A stretch of 64,000 nucleotides of DNA from Maribacter forsetii DSM 18668 (GTDB taxonomy: Bacteria > Bacteroidota > Bacteroidia > Flavobacteriales > Flavobacteriaceae), in contig NZ_JQLH01000001.1 of the NCBI RefSeq assembly GCF_000744105.1, forward strand, positions 1,984,001 to 2,048,000, written 5' to 3'. The notes under the pieces were generated by a model. That model was not told the DNA's origin and ran no database searches. It saw nothing but the letters and a program-made list of their open reading frames with translations. Below are positions 36,701-44,144 of the stretch, in pieces (positions within the stretch are counted from its first letter, which is position 1; every line of letters begins with the position of its first letter). A program made the translations under genes and the position numbers.

Positions 36701-36716
36701 GCCCTCTTCGGAGGGC
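36701..36716 (+). terminator. GC-rich hairpin with TTCG loop after ardA
   Basis: GCCCTC-TTCG-GAGGGC is a perfect 6-bp stem closed by a UUCG tetraloop, an exceptionally stable RNA fold in this AT-rich context. It follows the ardA stop by 6 bases and precedes the resolvase start by 14. A short TTTA follows the stem, so it may terminate partially or protect the ardA message. Confidence 0.75.
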
Positions 36717-36729
36717 TTTACCATCTCCT

Positions 36730-37323
36730 ATGAAAGCACGATATATAAGAATAAGTACACCTGACCAGAAGCTTGAACGACAGCTTATAAAACAGCATCC
36801 AGATGAAAAGCTATACATTGATATAATTAGTGGCTCTGTGCCCTTTAAAGAACGTCCAGAAGGTATTAATTTACTTAATGATAAAGAGGTAAAATACATT
36901 ACCGTACATGCTATAGATCGCTTGGGTAGAAACTTAATAGATATCCTGACGACATTGCAGCACTTCGATGATAACTACATAAAGCTTAAGGTAGAAAACC
37001 TTGGGATAGAATCTCTTGTTGATGGCAAACCGAACCCAGCATTTAAGCTCATCATTTCGGTCCTGGCAAACATAGCGGAGATGGAACGTAATACTATGCT
37101 TGAGCGGCAACGGGAAGGAATCGAGATAGCTAAAGCAAAAGGGCTTTACAAGGGGCGTATAAGAGGTTCCAGCGAGTCTGTTGATCAAGTGCTGGCAAAG
37201 TATCCCAATGTTATTAGACGTCTCAAGGAGGGGCAGAGCTTAAGAAATACAGCTAAGCTTTGCGACGTCTCTCTGGGAACGGTACAGAAAGTAAAAGACT
37301 GCCTTCAAAAGGTTTCTATATAA
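36730..37323 (+). CDS. small serine resolvase/invertase
   Basis: A 197-residue serine recombinase of the Tn3-resolvase/Hin type. The N-terminal catalytic domain starts MKARYIRISTPDQKLERQ, with Ser9 the nucleophile, and has VHAIDRLGRNLIDIL with the catalytic Arg pair. A long helix (IAEMERNTMLERQREGIEIAK) leads to a C-terminal helix-turn-helix (SLRNTAKLCDVSLGTVQKVK). Such enzymes resolve multimers of circular replicons, which fits the idea that the element exists as a circle at times. It is unlikely to be the integrase, since the large recombinase sits at the end. Confidence 0.9.
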   Translation: MKARYIRISTPDQKLERQLIKQHPDEKLYIDIISGSVPFKERPEGINLLNDKEVKYITVHAIDRLGRNLIDILTTLQHFDDNYIKLKVENLGIESLVDGKPNPAFKLIISVLANIAEMERNTMLERQREGIEIAKAKGLYKGRIRGSSESVDQVLAKYPNVIRRLKEGQSLRNTAKLCDVSLGTVQKVKDCLQKVSI

Positions 37324-37385
37324 ACTTCTTGTTTTGATATTTTTTAGTCCATTCCGTTCTTGATGTTTTCCTCCCTAGATTTTAA

Positions 37386-37434
37386 GGGGGGGGTAAGTAA
37401 AAATTAGATACAGAGGGGTAGGGTTGGTTGAGGG
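37386..37434 (+). other. G-rich patch between convergent genes
   Basis: G runs of 8 (37386-37393), 4 (37415-37418), 3 (37421-37423) and 3 (37432-37434) lie on the plus strand in very AT-rich surroundings. They occupy the 181-bp space between the 3' ends of the resolvase and DUF262 genes. Four tracts of at least three G make a quadruplex possible, although the first loop would be long. Confidence 0.5.
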
Positions 37435-37504
37435 TACCTTCTCCTAAGTTATGAAGTTAGAAATATTAAAGTAGGAATTTAACGTAATCTTTTTAATGAT
37501 AATT

Positions 37505-39187
37505 TTATTTCATTTTCCAACATTTTATGGCGTCAGAAGCAAATTGATTCTGCCTAGAATTAATTGATTCTTTATTCCACTCTGAGTATTTACCGATTTC
37601 TTTGGTAATAATAAATTCTGAATCTAAGAAGATTGGTGTCTTTTCAATATAGCTTTTGTTTCCGATCCGTGAGTTCTTTCGTGAGTTTAGAATTGTCTGA
37701 TTACCCAATCGCTTGAAATATAATTTATGCTCATCTTCATCAAATGCCATCCACTCTTCATTCAATTTTTTTGGGAGGATATGTTCCAGATTTACAATGG
37801 TTTCATCGTTGTTTGGTATTAGCTCAGCACCTTTGTCGTTTCTTCGATAGTTTTCAATTGTTGATAGAAGATATTTTGCAATAGAGGAGTTGGAAATAGT
37901 AAATGTTTGAAATGCTTCTTTAAATCTTTCATCACTTGGTGTAATTACCTTTAAACTTTCTAAAAGCTCAATTTGATTGCGAATATCTTCATTACGGATT
38001 TTCATTGCAGTAATTGAAAATTGTCTTTCGAAAACTCCACTACTTAAAGTTCCTGAAACTATTAGTCGTACAATTAATGAAACAATTGATGCCAGGGATT
38101 TCTCTGATTCTTTTTTGTCAAACTTTGGTAGCATCGAAAGTAACAAAGGTCTTATTTGTACCATACCCAATTCGTTAATCGTACGAATATTACGTCTTGT
38201 AGACGTACCATAATCTGACCAATAGTGGTTATCCGCATAGAGAAGTGCAGTATAAAGATTTGAATTGTCAGAGAGCTGGTTTGAGAATTCAAGAGCTTTA
38301 GTTTTGGTTTTAACGGTTTCTTTAATTTTGTTATAAAGTTCTTTTTCTCGAACGTTTCCATGATAGGAAGCCCATAAATATTTAATATATGGAACGACCG
38401 TTGAATTACTATCTGCAGCCTCTAAAACACTAACCATAGTAATCCAATTTTGTTGGGCCTGTTTTATCGCACTTGCCGATTTATGAAATAGATAATTCTT
38501 TAATAAATCAGAAATTGCTAAGTCTAGTCCTCTGTCGTTAAGCGTTTCAAAAATTGTAAAGGCATTTGAGTAATCAGGAACTTCTACCCAAATAACTTTT
38601 ACATTATTTTCAATATAAATAACCCAATCAATCAATACATCAGAATTCTGATTATTGGCGTCTAAGATTTGTGATAATTTATTTTCTATAACTTTTTTTG
38701 CATCGAGTAATTTTTGATGACTTAGACGGACTTCTTTTTTAGTGCTTAAATTGACATTATCATTTAAAACATGTGAAAAGAAGAAATCATGGTCATTTTC
38801 GTTTAAGAACAACCTAGGTACGTCTTCTTCTGATCTAAGTTCATGAGTCATTAAAAAATCATTAGATATTTGATTAGCTTTTTTAAGATTCCCTTCTTTT
38901 TCAAATATTGACTTAATACTGTTAATAAGTATGGTGATTGTTGCAAGTCTTTGCTGTCCATCAACAACTTCGGATCTATTATTTTCATTGTTTTTAACAA
39001 CTATAGACCCGATAAAGTACTCTTTCTCTTCGTTTTGAAGGGCATTTGAAATGTCAAATAAAAGATCATTAACATGCTTTTCTTCCCAGGCATAATCTCT
39101 TTGATACTTAGGAACCATAAGTCCTTTTAATTTCAAGTATTGACCTATTCCTTTAAGTGATATATCGATTTTATCTAATTGACTCAT
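37505..39187 (-). CDS. DUF262/DUF1524 (GmrSD-like) restriction protein
   Basis: A 560-residue defence nuclease. The N-terminal DUF262 (ParB/sulfiredoxin-like, GmrS half) has VPKYQRDYAWEEKHVNDLL (residues 25-43) and the nucleotide-binding VVDGQQRLATI (74-84). The C-terminal DUF1524 His-Asn-type nuclease (GmrD half) has NLEHILPKKL (466-475, with the catalytic His469), RLGNQTILNSRKN and a closing NKSYIEK. All key residues look intact. GmrSD enzymes cut modified (for example glucosylated hydroxymethylcytosine) phage DNA in a nucleotide-dependent way; the target here is unknown. It begins 14 bases after the putAbiC gene, so the two form one unit. Confidence 0.9.
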   Translation of the reverse strand: MSQLDKIDISLKGIGQYLKLKGLMVPKYQRDYAWEEKHVNDLLFDISNALQNEEKEYFIGSIVVKNNENNRSEVVDGQQRLATITILINSIKSIFEKEGNLKKANQISNDFLMTHELRSEEDVPRLFLNENDHDFFFSHVLNDNVNLSTKKEVRLSHQKLLDAKKVIENKLSQILDANNQNSDVLIDWVIYIENNVKVIWVEVPDYSNAFTIFETLNDRGLDLAISDLLKNYLFHKSASAIKQAQQNWITMVSVLEAADSNSTVVPYIKYLWASYHGNVREKELYNKIKETVKTKTKALEFSNQLSDNSNLYTALLYADNHYWSDYGTSTRRNIRTINELGMVQIRPLLLSMLPKFDKKESEKSLASIVSLIVRLIVSGTLSSGVFERQFSITAMKIRNEDIRNQIELLESLKVITPSDERFKEAFQTFTISNSSIAKYLLSTIENYRRNDKGAELIPNNDETIVNLEHILPKKLNEEWMAFDEDEHKLYFKRLGNQTILNSRKNSRIGNKSYIEKTPIFLDSEFIITKEIGKYSEWNKESINSRQNQFASDAIKCWKMK

Positions 39188-39201
39188 TTTATATTATTTT
39201 A

Positions 39202-40140
39202 TTATTTACCAAATGCTGATGGCTTGTATTCCAACTTATGACTTATACTTATAAGTAATGAATCATCTATATTTTTAAAAACTCTATATTTTTCAATAAG
39301 AGGTTTAAATTTATCTAGCCCATTTTCATGTAGGCAATTATAAAATAATAAGATTTGTTCGAAACTGGATAGTTGAGCTCTAGCAATAGATGCATACCTA
39401 TTTTTATTATCTATTTCAGAATCATTAATAAATTTAAATATGTGATAAATAGTTCTAAAGTAATGACTTAAGTCAGCTTTGTTACCATCATACACTATAT
39501 TATAAGCTTTAATAACGTACTGAATAGGGATATCTTCTTTGTTTCCGCCATGTCTAGCTACATGGGATGTAAAACGTTTATAAAAGTCGTAAAAGCAATC
39601 TCTGCCAGTAGATATAATTTGTTTAGATTCTTTATTTCTTAAGTCCAAGGAGTCTATTATACTATTAAACAAGGTTAGAAGCTGAAAGAAAGTATTTTCA
39701 AATTTTTGATTAAGTAGAGTTTGGTTTTGCAATTTCATCTCTTCCTTTTGTCCTGCTAATTCCAATCTTGTATACTTAACTTCTAATTGGTTATACATAA
39801 TTTCAAGTTGCTGATTTAAAAGTTGCTGTTTTTGACCTAAAAACGCTACATAAATCAGAAACAATCCAGCTAATGACCATAACGAGGCTACACTGCCTCC
39901 TAAAAAATCCCCTAATAAGTTTAAACCAAAACCTGCATCAGTGTTTTTGCAGATGTAGAGAATTACTGATATGATAGATAAGACGAAACCTGCCCACACA
40001 AATCCCCATGCCCAACCAGTGTAAGATTTGGTTTTAACTTCTAAAGCTATTATCTCTTCATTTATCTCAGCTTGTCGAGATTGAATTCTAATTGAAGCTT
40101 CACTAATTTCACTCTCTAAATTTAAACTCATAATATTCAC
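39202..40140 (-). CDS. putAbiC-family membrane protein (putative phage abortive infection)
   Basis: A 312-residue protein with an N-terminal amphipathic helix, two membrane helices (about residues 42-64 and 76-101), a Gln/Glu/Lys-rich coiled coil (about 103-148), and a cytoplasmic helical domain starting NQKFENTFFQLLTLFNSI (144-161). That signature and the later YFRTIYHIFKFI and QLSSFEQILLFYNCL are those of the putative phage abortive infection family. It is first in an operon with the DUF262/DUF1524 nuclease, 14 bases apart. A membrane sensor or executioner role is inference. Confidence 0.82.
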   Translation of the reverse strand: MNIMSLNLESEISEASIRIQSRQAEINEEIIALEVKTKSYTGWAWGFVWAGFVLSIISVILYICKNTDAGFGLNLLGDFLGGSVASLWSLAGLFLIYVAFLGQKQQLLNQQLEIMYNQLEVKYTRLELAGQKEEMKLQNQTLLNQKFENTFFQLLTLFNSIIDSLDLRNKESKQIISTGRDCFYDFYKRFTSHVARHGGNKEDIPIQYVIKAYNIVYDGNKADLSHYFRTIYHIFKFINDSEIDNKNRYASIARAQLSSFEQILLFYNCLHENGLDKFKPLIEKYRVFKNIDDSLLISISHKLEYKPSAFGK

Positions 40141-40459
40141 GATAGAAATGAATTGATTAATCAGTTAGTTAAAACTGCTTATACAAAAATAAAGCCGTTA
40201 GTAACCTCTTACAAATGGAGTTACTAGTAGTTATTAACTTGATGTACTCTTCAAGAGTGCCTAAAATAATTACTAGAGTATTGTGATATTGAAACGATTA
40301 TTAAAAAAATATTATAGGATAAAATAGCTCACTTTATTAAACCCCAATAACTGGTGTATTAAATAGTATATCACTGCTAATATCGTCAATGCAATTAACA
40401 GCCATAATAAAAATGTATCGGAGGGTTTCATTAAACTAAGATATACAGTATTTTTAAGC
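40141..40459. other. divergent control space between putAbiC and the 80-aa gene
   Basis: This 319-bp stretch separates the minus-strand defence pair from plus-strand small genes, so it must contain promoters both ways. An imperfect hairpin (GTAACCTC...GAGTTAC) lies at about 40200-40226. The right half contains a short minus-strand membrane ORF, listed separately. Confidence 0.5.
40312..40431 (-). CDS. possible 39-aa single-span membrane peptide
   Basis: An ATG at 40429-40431 opens a 39-codon frame, MKPSDTFLLWLLIALTILAV then a short polar tail after a second hydrophobic part. It is almost entirely one hydrophobic helix (TFLLWLLIALTILAVIYYLI) ending with an aromatic-basic stretch. It is upstream of and on the same strand as putAbiC (171 bases). 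Below typical ORF cut-offs; could be a genuine small membrane peptide or chance. Confidence 0.35.
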   Translation of the reverse strand: MKPSDTFLLWLLIALTILAVIYYLIHQLLGFNKVSYFIL

Positions 40460-40702
40460 ATGGGTCTATACGAATACATGATGCTATCTGATACTAATCA
40501 ATGGAACGACCTTTGGCAAAATGGTACTTTCCTTACACATCATATTGGACCTAAACAAAAGTTCTCCTTATACGCTCTGTATGATTTCTTTGTCGAAGTG
40601 GAGCTAGATGTCAATACGAATAAGATCGTTGCTAAGGGGCACTTTAAAACTGGTGAGACGTTGGATAGGTACGCAGGTAGTATAGATATTAATAAGCTTT
40701 AA
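40460..40702 (+). CDS. conserved 80-aa protein of unknown function (MGLYEYMML type)
   Basis: Begins MGLYEYMMLSDTNQWNDLW and continues with QKFSLYALYDFFVEVELD, a pattern I remember from many short unannotated proteins on Bacteroidota mobile elements. No membrane helix or catalytic motif is evident. The next gene starts one base after its stop, so the two are a unit. Confidence 0.68.
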   Translation: MGLYEYMMLSDTNQWNDLWQNGTFLTHHIGPKQKFSLYALYDFFVEVELDVNTNKIVAKGHFKTGETLDRYAGSIDINKL

Positions 40703-40703
40703 A

Positions 40704-40985
40704 ATGGATGGACTGGAAAGAGCAAAATTAAAGGATAAGGTTTTAAGGTTTCTTCTTAGGAATAGAAATTGTGAACATATTCGTTTTTATATAGCGTTGG
40801 GTAAGCCTACCTTATATGTAGATGATTTTTTAAACCTTGGATTGGAAATCCATAGGTATGAACCTTATATATTAAACATTCATTCCTTTAATGGCGATAT
40901 ATTCTTTGACCGAACAGAATTGACAGCTACCTTTTTAGAGAATGGAGGATTTACCGCTATTGAAGAAGGCCTGGCAGAAGATTAG
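40704..40985 (+). CDS. unknown 93-aa protein, partner of the 80-aa gene
   Basis: Not recognised. Soluble, mixed composition (LRFLLRNRNCEHIRFYIALG, HSFNGDIFFDRTELTATF). Evidence for being real is the tight spacing (one base) after the 80-aa gene on the same strand. Confidence 0.55.
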   Translation: MDGLERAKLKDKVLRFLLRNRNCEHIRFYIALGKPTLYVDDFLNLGLEIHRYEPYILNIHSFNGDIFFDRTELTATFLENGGFTAIEEGLAED

Positions 40986-41161
40986 TATTTCCCTAATAGG
41001 ATTAAATAAGCTTATGTAGTCATGTTATATCATGTCAGAAGTAGTTTTTGATAGTTTCTGGTGCCTTAGGTCACACTAGATGCATGATCCCTGTTTAGGC
41101 AGTAGATTGTATTCGTACAATTAGATCATCTGTTAGATCGGCTTAAATTGAGTCTTTTTAT

Positions 41162-41491
41162 TTAGCCCCACTTCGCTGACCGCTTTAGCTCTTCATTAGC
41201 TACTAGCTTATAAGTTCCATCACTTTGCCAATGGTCCAATCCCTTCATTTGATATTGTTTGCCCTCGTACTCGAACGAACCGTACTTCTGCATAAGACCC
41301 ATCATAAGCTTATGTATCCTATTTTGGTTCTTGTAGCCAGTGAGTGACTTTCTTATTCTCTCCTGACCGTTCACGGTATATGCCCCGGAGCTAACAACTG
41401 CAGTGTTGCCGTTTGCTCTAACTATTAACTTTCCGTTCCCGTGTATGGCATGCAAGAGCATCATGGAGACATTGAGGTTGTTGTGGGTCAT
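41162..41491 (-). CDS. unknown 109-aa basic protein
   Basis: I do not recognise this protein. The frame is open from 41542, but the first 17 residues look unrelated; the Met at 41491 (MTHNNLNVSMMLLHAIHGN) is the better start. It is rich in Lys, Arg, Asn and Gly (RIRKSLTGYKNQNRIHKLMM, YGSFEYEGKQYQMKGLDHW). The basic character would allow nucleic-acid binding. It is divergent from the PolA-like gene, with the long control region between. Confidence 0.5.
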   Translation of the reverse strand: MTHNNLNVSMMLLHAIHGNGKLIVRANGNTAVVSSGAYTVNGQERIRKSLTGYKNQNRIHKLMMGLMQKYGSFEYEGKQYQMKGLDHWQSDGTYKLVANEELKRSAKWG

Positions 41492-41810
41492 GTCTAAAAT
41501 TAGTAATAAAATTATTTTCAATGAGGGTAAAAAGGTGGTCACATGTTGGTAGTATATATAAAATAATTTATTACTTATTCTATTATACTAATATAACATA
41601 AGAAACTTAAAGGGGTTTTTTCGGGATTTTTGGATTTTTAGCTTGTTTTCACCTCTCTAGCATCAAATTTTATTGGTTTTCGCCAGGTTTGCTCAAAATG
41701 CACTTATATTATGATAGCGCTCAAATATCTTATATTCAGTGTTTTATAAATTTTATATTTTTAAGACATAGTGAATAAATATTACATATCAAAATTTTAT
41801 ATCAAAAAAA

Positions 41811-41841
41811 TTGCACAAAACGTAGAAAATCCCTATTTTTG
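41811..41841 (+). promoter_or_regulatory. Bacteroidota-type promoter for the PolA-like gene
   Basis: TTG (41811-41813) and TATTTTTG (41834-41841) match the -33 TTG and -7 TAnnTTTG elements with 20 bases between. Transcription would start near 41848, giving a leader of about 120 nt before the ATG at 41968. Confidence 0.7.
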
Positions 41842-41872
41842 CAGCTATTATTCCATAAAAAAACCCTACACC

Positions 41873-41925
41873 AGGAGGTATAAGGTCAAAGAATGTTTTC
41901 TTTAGTTGTCGTGATCCAAAGATAA
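41873..41925 (+). promoter_or_regulatory. Shine-Dalgarno motif and 10-codon leader ORF
   Basis: AGGAGGT (41873-41879), rare in Bacteroidota, is followed 13 bases later by ATG (41893) opening MFSLVVVIQR and a stop at 41923-41925. This frame ends 42 bases before the PolA-like start. It could be a leader peptide that affects folding of the downstream hairpin; the SD-to-ATG distance is longer than ideal. Confidence 0.4.
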
Positions 41926-41942
41926 TAAACTTTCCTTTAAGT

Positions 41943-41971
41943 CCATAGGTGTGTCAAATCCATTCCTATGG
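41943..41971 (+). promoter_or_regulatory. hairpin sequestering the PolA-like start codon
   Basis: CCATAGG (41943-41949) is perfectly complementary to CCTATGG (41965-41971), which contains the ATG at 41968-41970. The loop is 15 bases. A 7-bp stem that covers the start codon would restrain translation until opened. Confidence 0.6.
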
Positions 41972-43263
41972 CGAAACTTTATAAACAAATTGTATTACCG
42001 TTAAGCTTGCGTAATGACGTGCTTGAATTGGGCATGTCAAATATTCAGACGATGAAAGCTTTTTATTTTATCGATAATCTGATTACTAATAGTAATTATA
42101 AGTGTGACAGTCCTACTACATATGTTTCCTATAGTAGAAACCTTTTTCGTGAGGTATTTAACTCAAAATATCAAATTTTTCTTAAGCCTTTGAAGGAATC
42201 AGGTATAGTGGAATGTGATGATATTTTTAGCGAGGAAGCACAAAAACCTCTTTTCTACAGAGTGCCATCAAAGTACTTTCTTGGTAACGAAGAGACGGTT
42301 AAAGTCAATATTTCTTATAAAGGGCTTGATAATGTGCAGGACGGAGCTATAATAAGCAGGACTAGGGATTTTATAGAAAATCTTTATATACCCTACAGTA
42401 AGTTGGAGGATGCCATAGAACAGGTATTATATGATGTAAGCACTGAAATGTATCGGGAGAATTACGCTATAGGGGAAGAGCGAATTAAGTATACGGATGG
42501 TGTTAAAACATTCACATCATACACTGCGAAAGCTATAATTAAAGCTTCCAAGTTCGGTCGAACATTGATTGAGGATCAAGGCAATTATTTTATGATGGAC
42601 ATCAACTCTTATAGGGCTCTTAAACGTAGCAATTTGGAAAAAGCATATAAGCAAACACTTGAAAATCTTCGCTCTGGTAATATATACGTTAGTAGGAATA
42701 GAACTAATCAACGTTTAGATACGAACCTTACCAATATGCCTAATTTTATATTTGAATTGATAGCAAATGAAAATAAACTAAAACAGATTGATGCTGTCAA
42801 TAGCCAGTATGCTATTCTTGCCAACTTAATGAAGAATGATGGTCTGTTAGGTAGATTTATCGAAGATGCTCAAAATGGGGAGCTTTACGAGAATATTGAA
42901 AAAGAATTGAACTTGGAACACAGGAACGATGCTAAAAAAGGGTTAATGAAAATAATTTTTGCACCTAACGATACTAAAAACATTTATAAGGAGGGGCTTG
43001 AAAACCTTTATCCAGAGCTTATAAAATATTCGGAGTCTATCAAATATCAAAAGGGGTATAAAGAACTATCTATAATGTTGCAAAATTGTGAGAGCAATCT
43101 TTATATAGACCATTTGTTGAAAAGCTTACAGGATTTAGGCATAGAATGTACCAGTAAGCATGATAGCATTATTTGTAGGCAAAGCGATGTGGATTTTGTT
43201 GAGCAGTTGATGAAACAAGAGATGTTAAAAATAGACTTTAAATGTAAATTAAAAGTATCGTAA
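41968..43263 (+). CDS. divergent family-A DNA polymerase-like replication protein
   Basis: A 431-residue protein with motifs of the Pol I palm and fingers but no exonuclease. RLDTNLTNMP (249-258) corresponds to the TGR...NLQNIP region; QIDAVNSQYAILANLM (273-288) to motif A with Asp275; the O-helix reads R319-x3-K323-x3-M327-x3-F331, the same spacing as Pol I R-K-F-Y; and SKHDSIICR carries the HD of motif C (His398, Asp399). The N-terminal 110 residues, with SYSRNLFREVF and LKPLKESGIVE, resemble a winged helix as in plasmid initiators. It probably copies or initiates copying of the excised element. The assignment is by motif reading only; the missing aromatic at the O-helix end (Phe for Tyr) and the unusual motif A mark it as divergent. 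Confidence 0.72.
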   Translation: MAKLYKQIVLPLSLRNDVLELGMSNIQTMKAFYFIDNLITNSNYKCDSPTTYVSYSRNLFREVFNSKYQIFLKPLKESGIVECDDIFSEEAQKPLFYRVPSKYFLGNEETVKVNISYKGLDNVQDGAIISRTRDFIENLYIPYSKLEDAIEQVLYDVSTEMYRENYAIGEERIKYTDGVKTFTSYTAKAIIKASKFGRTLIEDQGNYFMMDINSYRALKRSNLEKAYKQTLENLRSGNIYVSRNRTNQRLDTNLTNMPNFIFELIANENKLKQIDAVNSQYAILANLMKNDGLLGRFIEDAQNGELYENIEKELNLEHRNDAKKGLMKIIFAPNDTKNIYKEGLENLYPELIKYSESIKYQKGYKELSIMLQNCESNLYIDHLLKSLQDLGIECTSKHDSIICRQSDVDFVEQLMKQEMLKIDFKCKLKVS

Positions 43264-43371
43264 ATTATTAAGTGTGGGGCTAGATGTTTAAGTCTGGTTT
43301 AAGAATAAAAATGGTTATGACCTGGTGTTGAGAATAGATCAAATAGTTTTGATGATCATTGTAGAGTTTTT

Positions 43372-43409
43372 AACGATTCTGCAATAGGCGTATTGGTACT
43401 GACTGAAAA
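43372..43409 (+). repeat. imperfect 38-bp repeat, copy 1
   Basis: It starts AACGATTCTGCAATAGG and ends GGTACTGACTGAAAA. It aligns without gaps to 43887-43924 with about eight mismatches, strongly conserved at the AACGATT, CAATA, TATT, GTACTG and TGAAAA blocks. It lies in the 285-bp space after the PolA-like gene. An inverted repeat GAATAT-aa-ATATTC follows at 43435-43448. Confidence 0.6.
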
Positions 43410-43548
43410 GAGCTTAAAAAAGTTCGTTTTTACGGAATATAAATATTCGGCTGCCGGAAACAATTAAAGAAATTTCTGGACATATTAGAAGTTAAACCAT
43501 GATGTAAGTGAAATAGAAAATAATAACAATTTATATTAAGAATAGCAT

Positions 43549-43845
43549 ATGAAATTTTTGGAGTTTATTGATCGATTAGAGGAATTAGAAAGCGATAATT
43601 TTAGAATTAGCACTATTATTTATAATAGGAGAAGTATTTATGCTATTGTAGCAACAGACGGGGGAGAGAGTGAGTTTCCTATTGAAGTTACAAAAGAAGA
43701 AAACTACTATAAGGTATTAAGTGAAATTCAAGATTATAAAAATGAGTTGAAACAAGAAAGGTCACTAATTGATGTTCTTAAGTCAAAAGATATTGAAGAA
43801 TTTGAAGATGATGATTTTGAAGACATCCCTGATTTATTTGAATAA
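43549..43845 (+). CDS. unknown 98-aa acidic protein
   Basis: Not recognised. Begins MKFLEFIDRLEELESDNF and ends with a very acidic tail (IEEFEDDDFEDIPDLFE), with no membrane helix. The acidic C-terminus recalls DNA-mimic or single-strand-binding-protein tails, but this is only a resemblance. It is flanked by the two copies of the 38-bp repeat. Confidence 0.55.
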   Translation: MKFLEFIDRLEELESDNFRISTIIYNRRSIYAIVATDGGESEFPIEVTKEENYYKVLSEIQDYKNELKQERSLIDVLKSKDIEEFEDDDFEDIPDLFE

Positions 43846-43886
43846 AGTGACTAGGTGAAAAGTAGATATGGTATTTATTAAAATTT

Positions 43887-43924
43887 AACGATTTTACAAT
43901 ACGCATATTTGTACTGTGTGAAAA
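43887..43924 (+). repeat. imperfect 38-bp repeat, copy 2
   Basis: It starts AACGATTTTACAATACG and ends TGTACTGTGTGAAAA, the partner of 43372-43409. It lies 41 bases after the 98-aa gene and 220 bases before the 128-aa gene. The sequence after both copies is also loosely similar (a T-rich stretch then CGG-containing words). Confidence 0.6.
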
Positions 43925-44144
43925 ACGGAAGTGATTTTTAGGCTAAAAATGCTGTTTCGGGGGTAGCTTAAGAGAGTGTAAGAGAAATCAATTTTGGTTG
44001 TATATCCTACATTAAATATTAGTTAAACCATTAAATATCCGTTAATCCTTTTTTAGTTACAACTAATCTAATAGATGATGCTTTGCTTTGATCTAAGCGT
44101 TAAATCTTCAATATTGCAGTAATTATTAACCAATATTTAATATT

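Larger units (their letters stand above)
41543..41967. other. AT-rich control region upstream of the PolA-like gene
   Basis: This 425-bp stretch separates two divergent genes. The left part is AT-rich without clear structure and is a reasonable place to look for an origin, though I see no iterons. The right part contains a promoter, a short leader ORF and a hairpin over the next start codon, each listed separately. Confidence 0.5.

Noticed and set aside
36934..37188. Minus-strand frame of 84 codons opposite the resolvase gene
   Set aside because: It lies fully within the resolvase gene in antisense and has no recognisable content.
38152..38361. 69-codon frame inside the DUF262/DUF1524 gene on the same strand
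   Set aside because: It is a frame-shifted reading of the real gene; the main frame is intact with all motifs.
41893..41925. The 10-codon leader ORF as a stand-alone gene
   Set aside because: Too short to assign as a gene, and the distance from AGGAGGT to ATG is 13 bases. Kept only as a possible regulatory leader.
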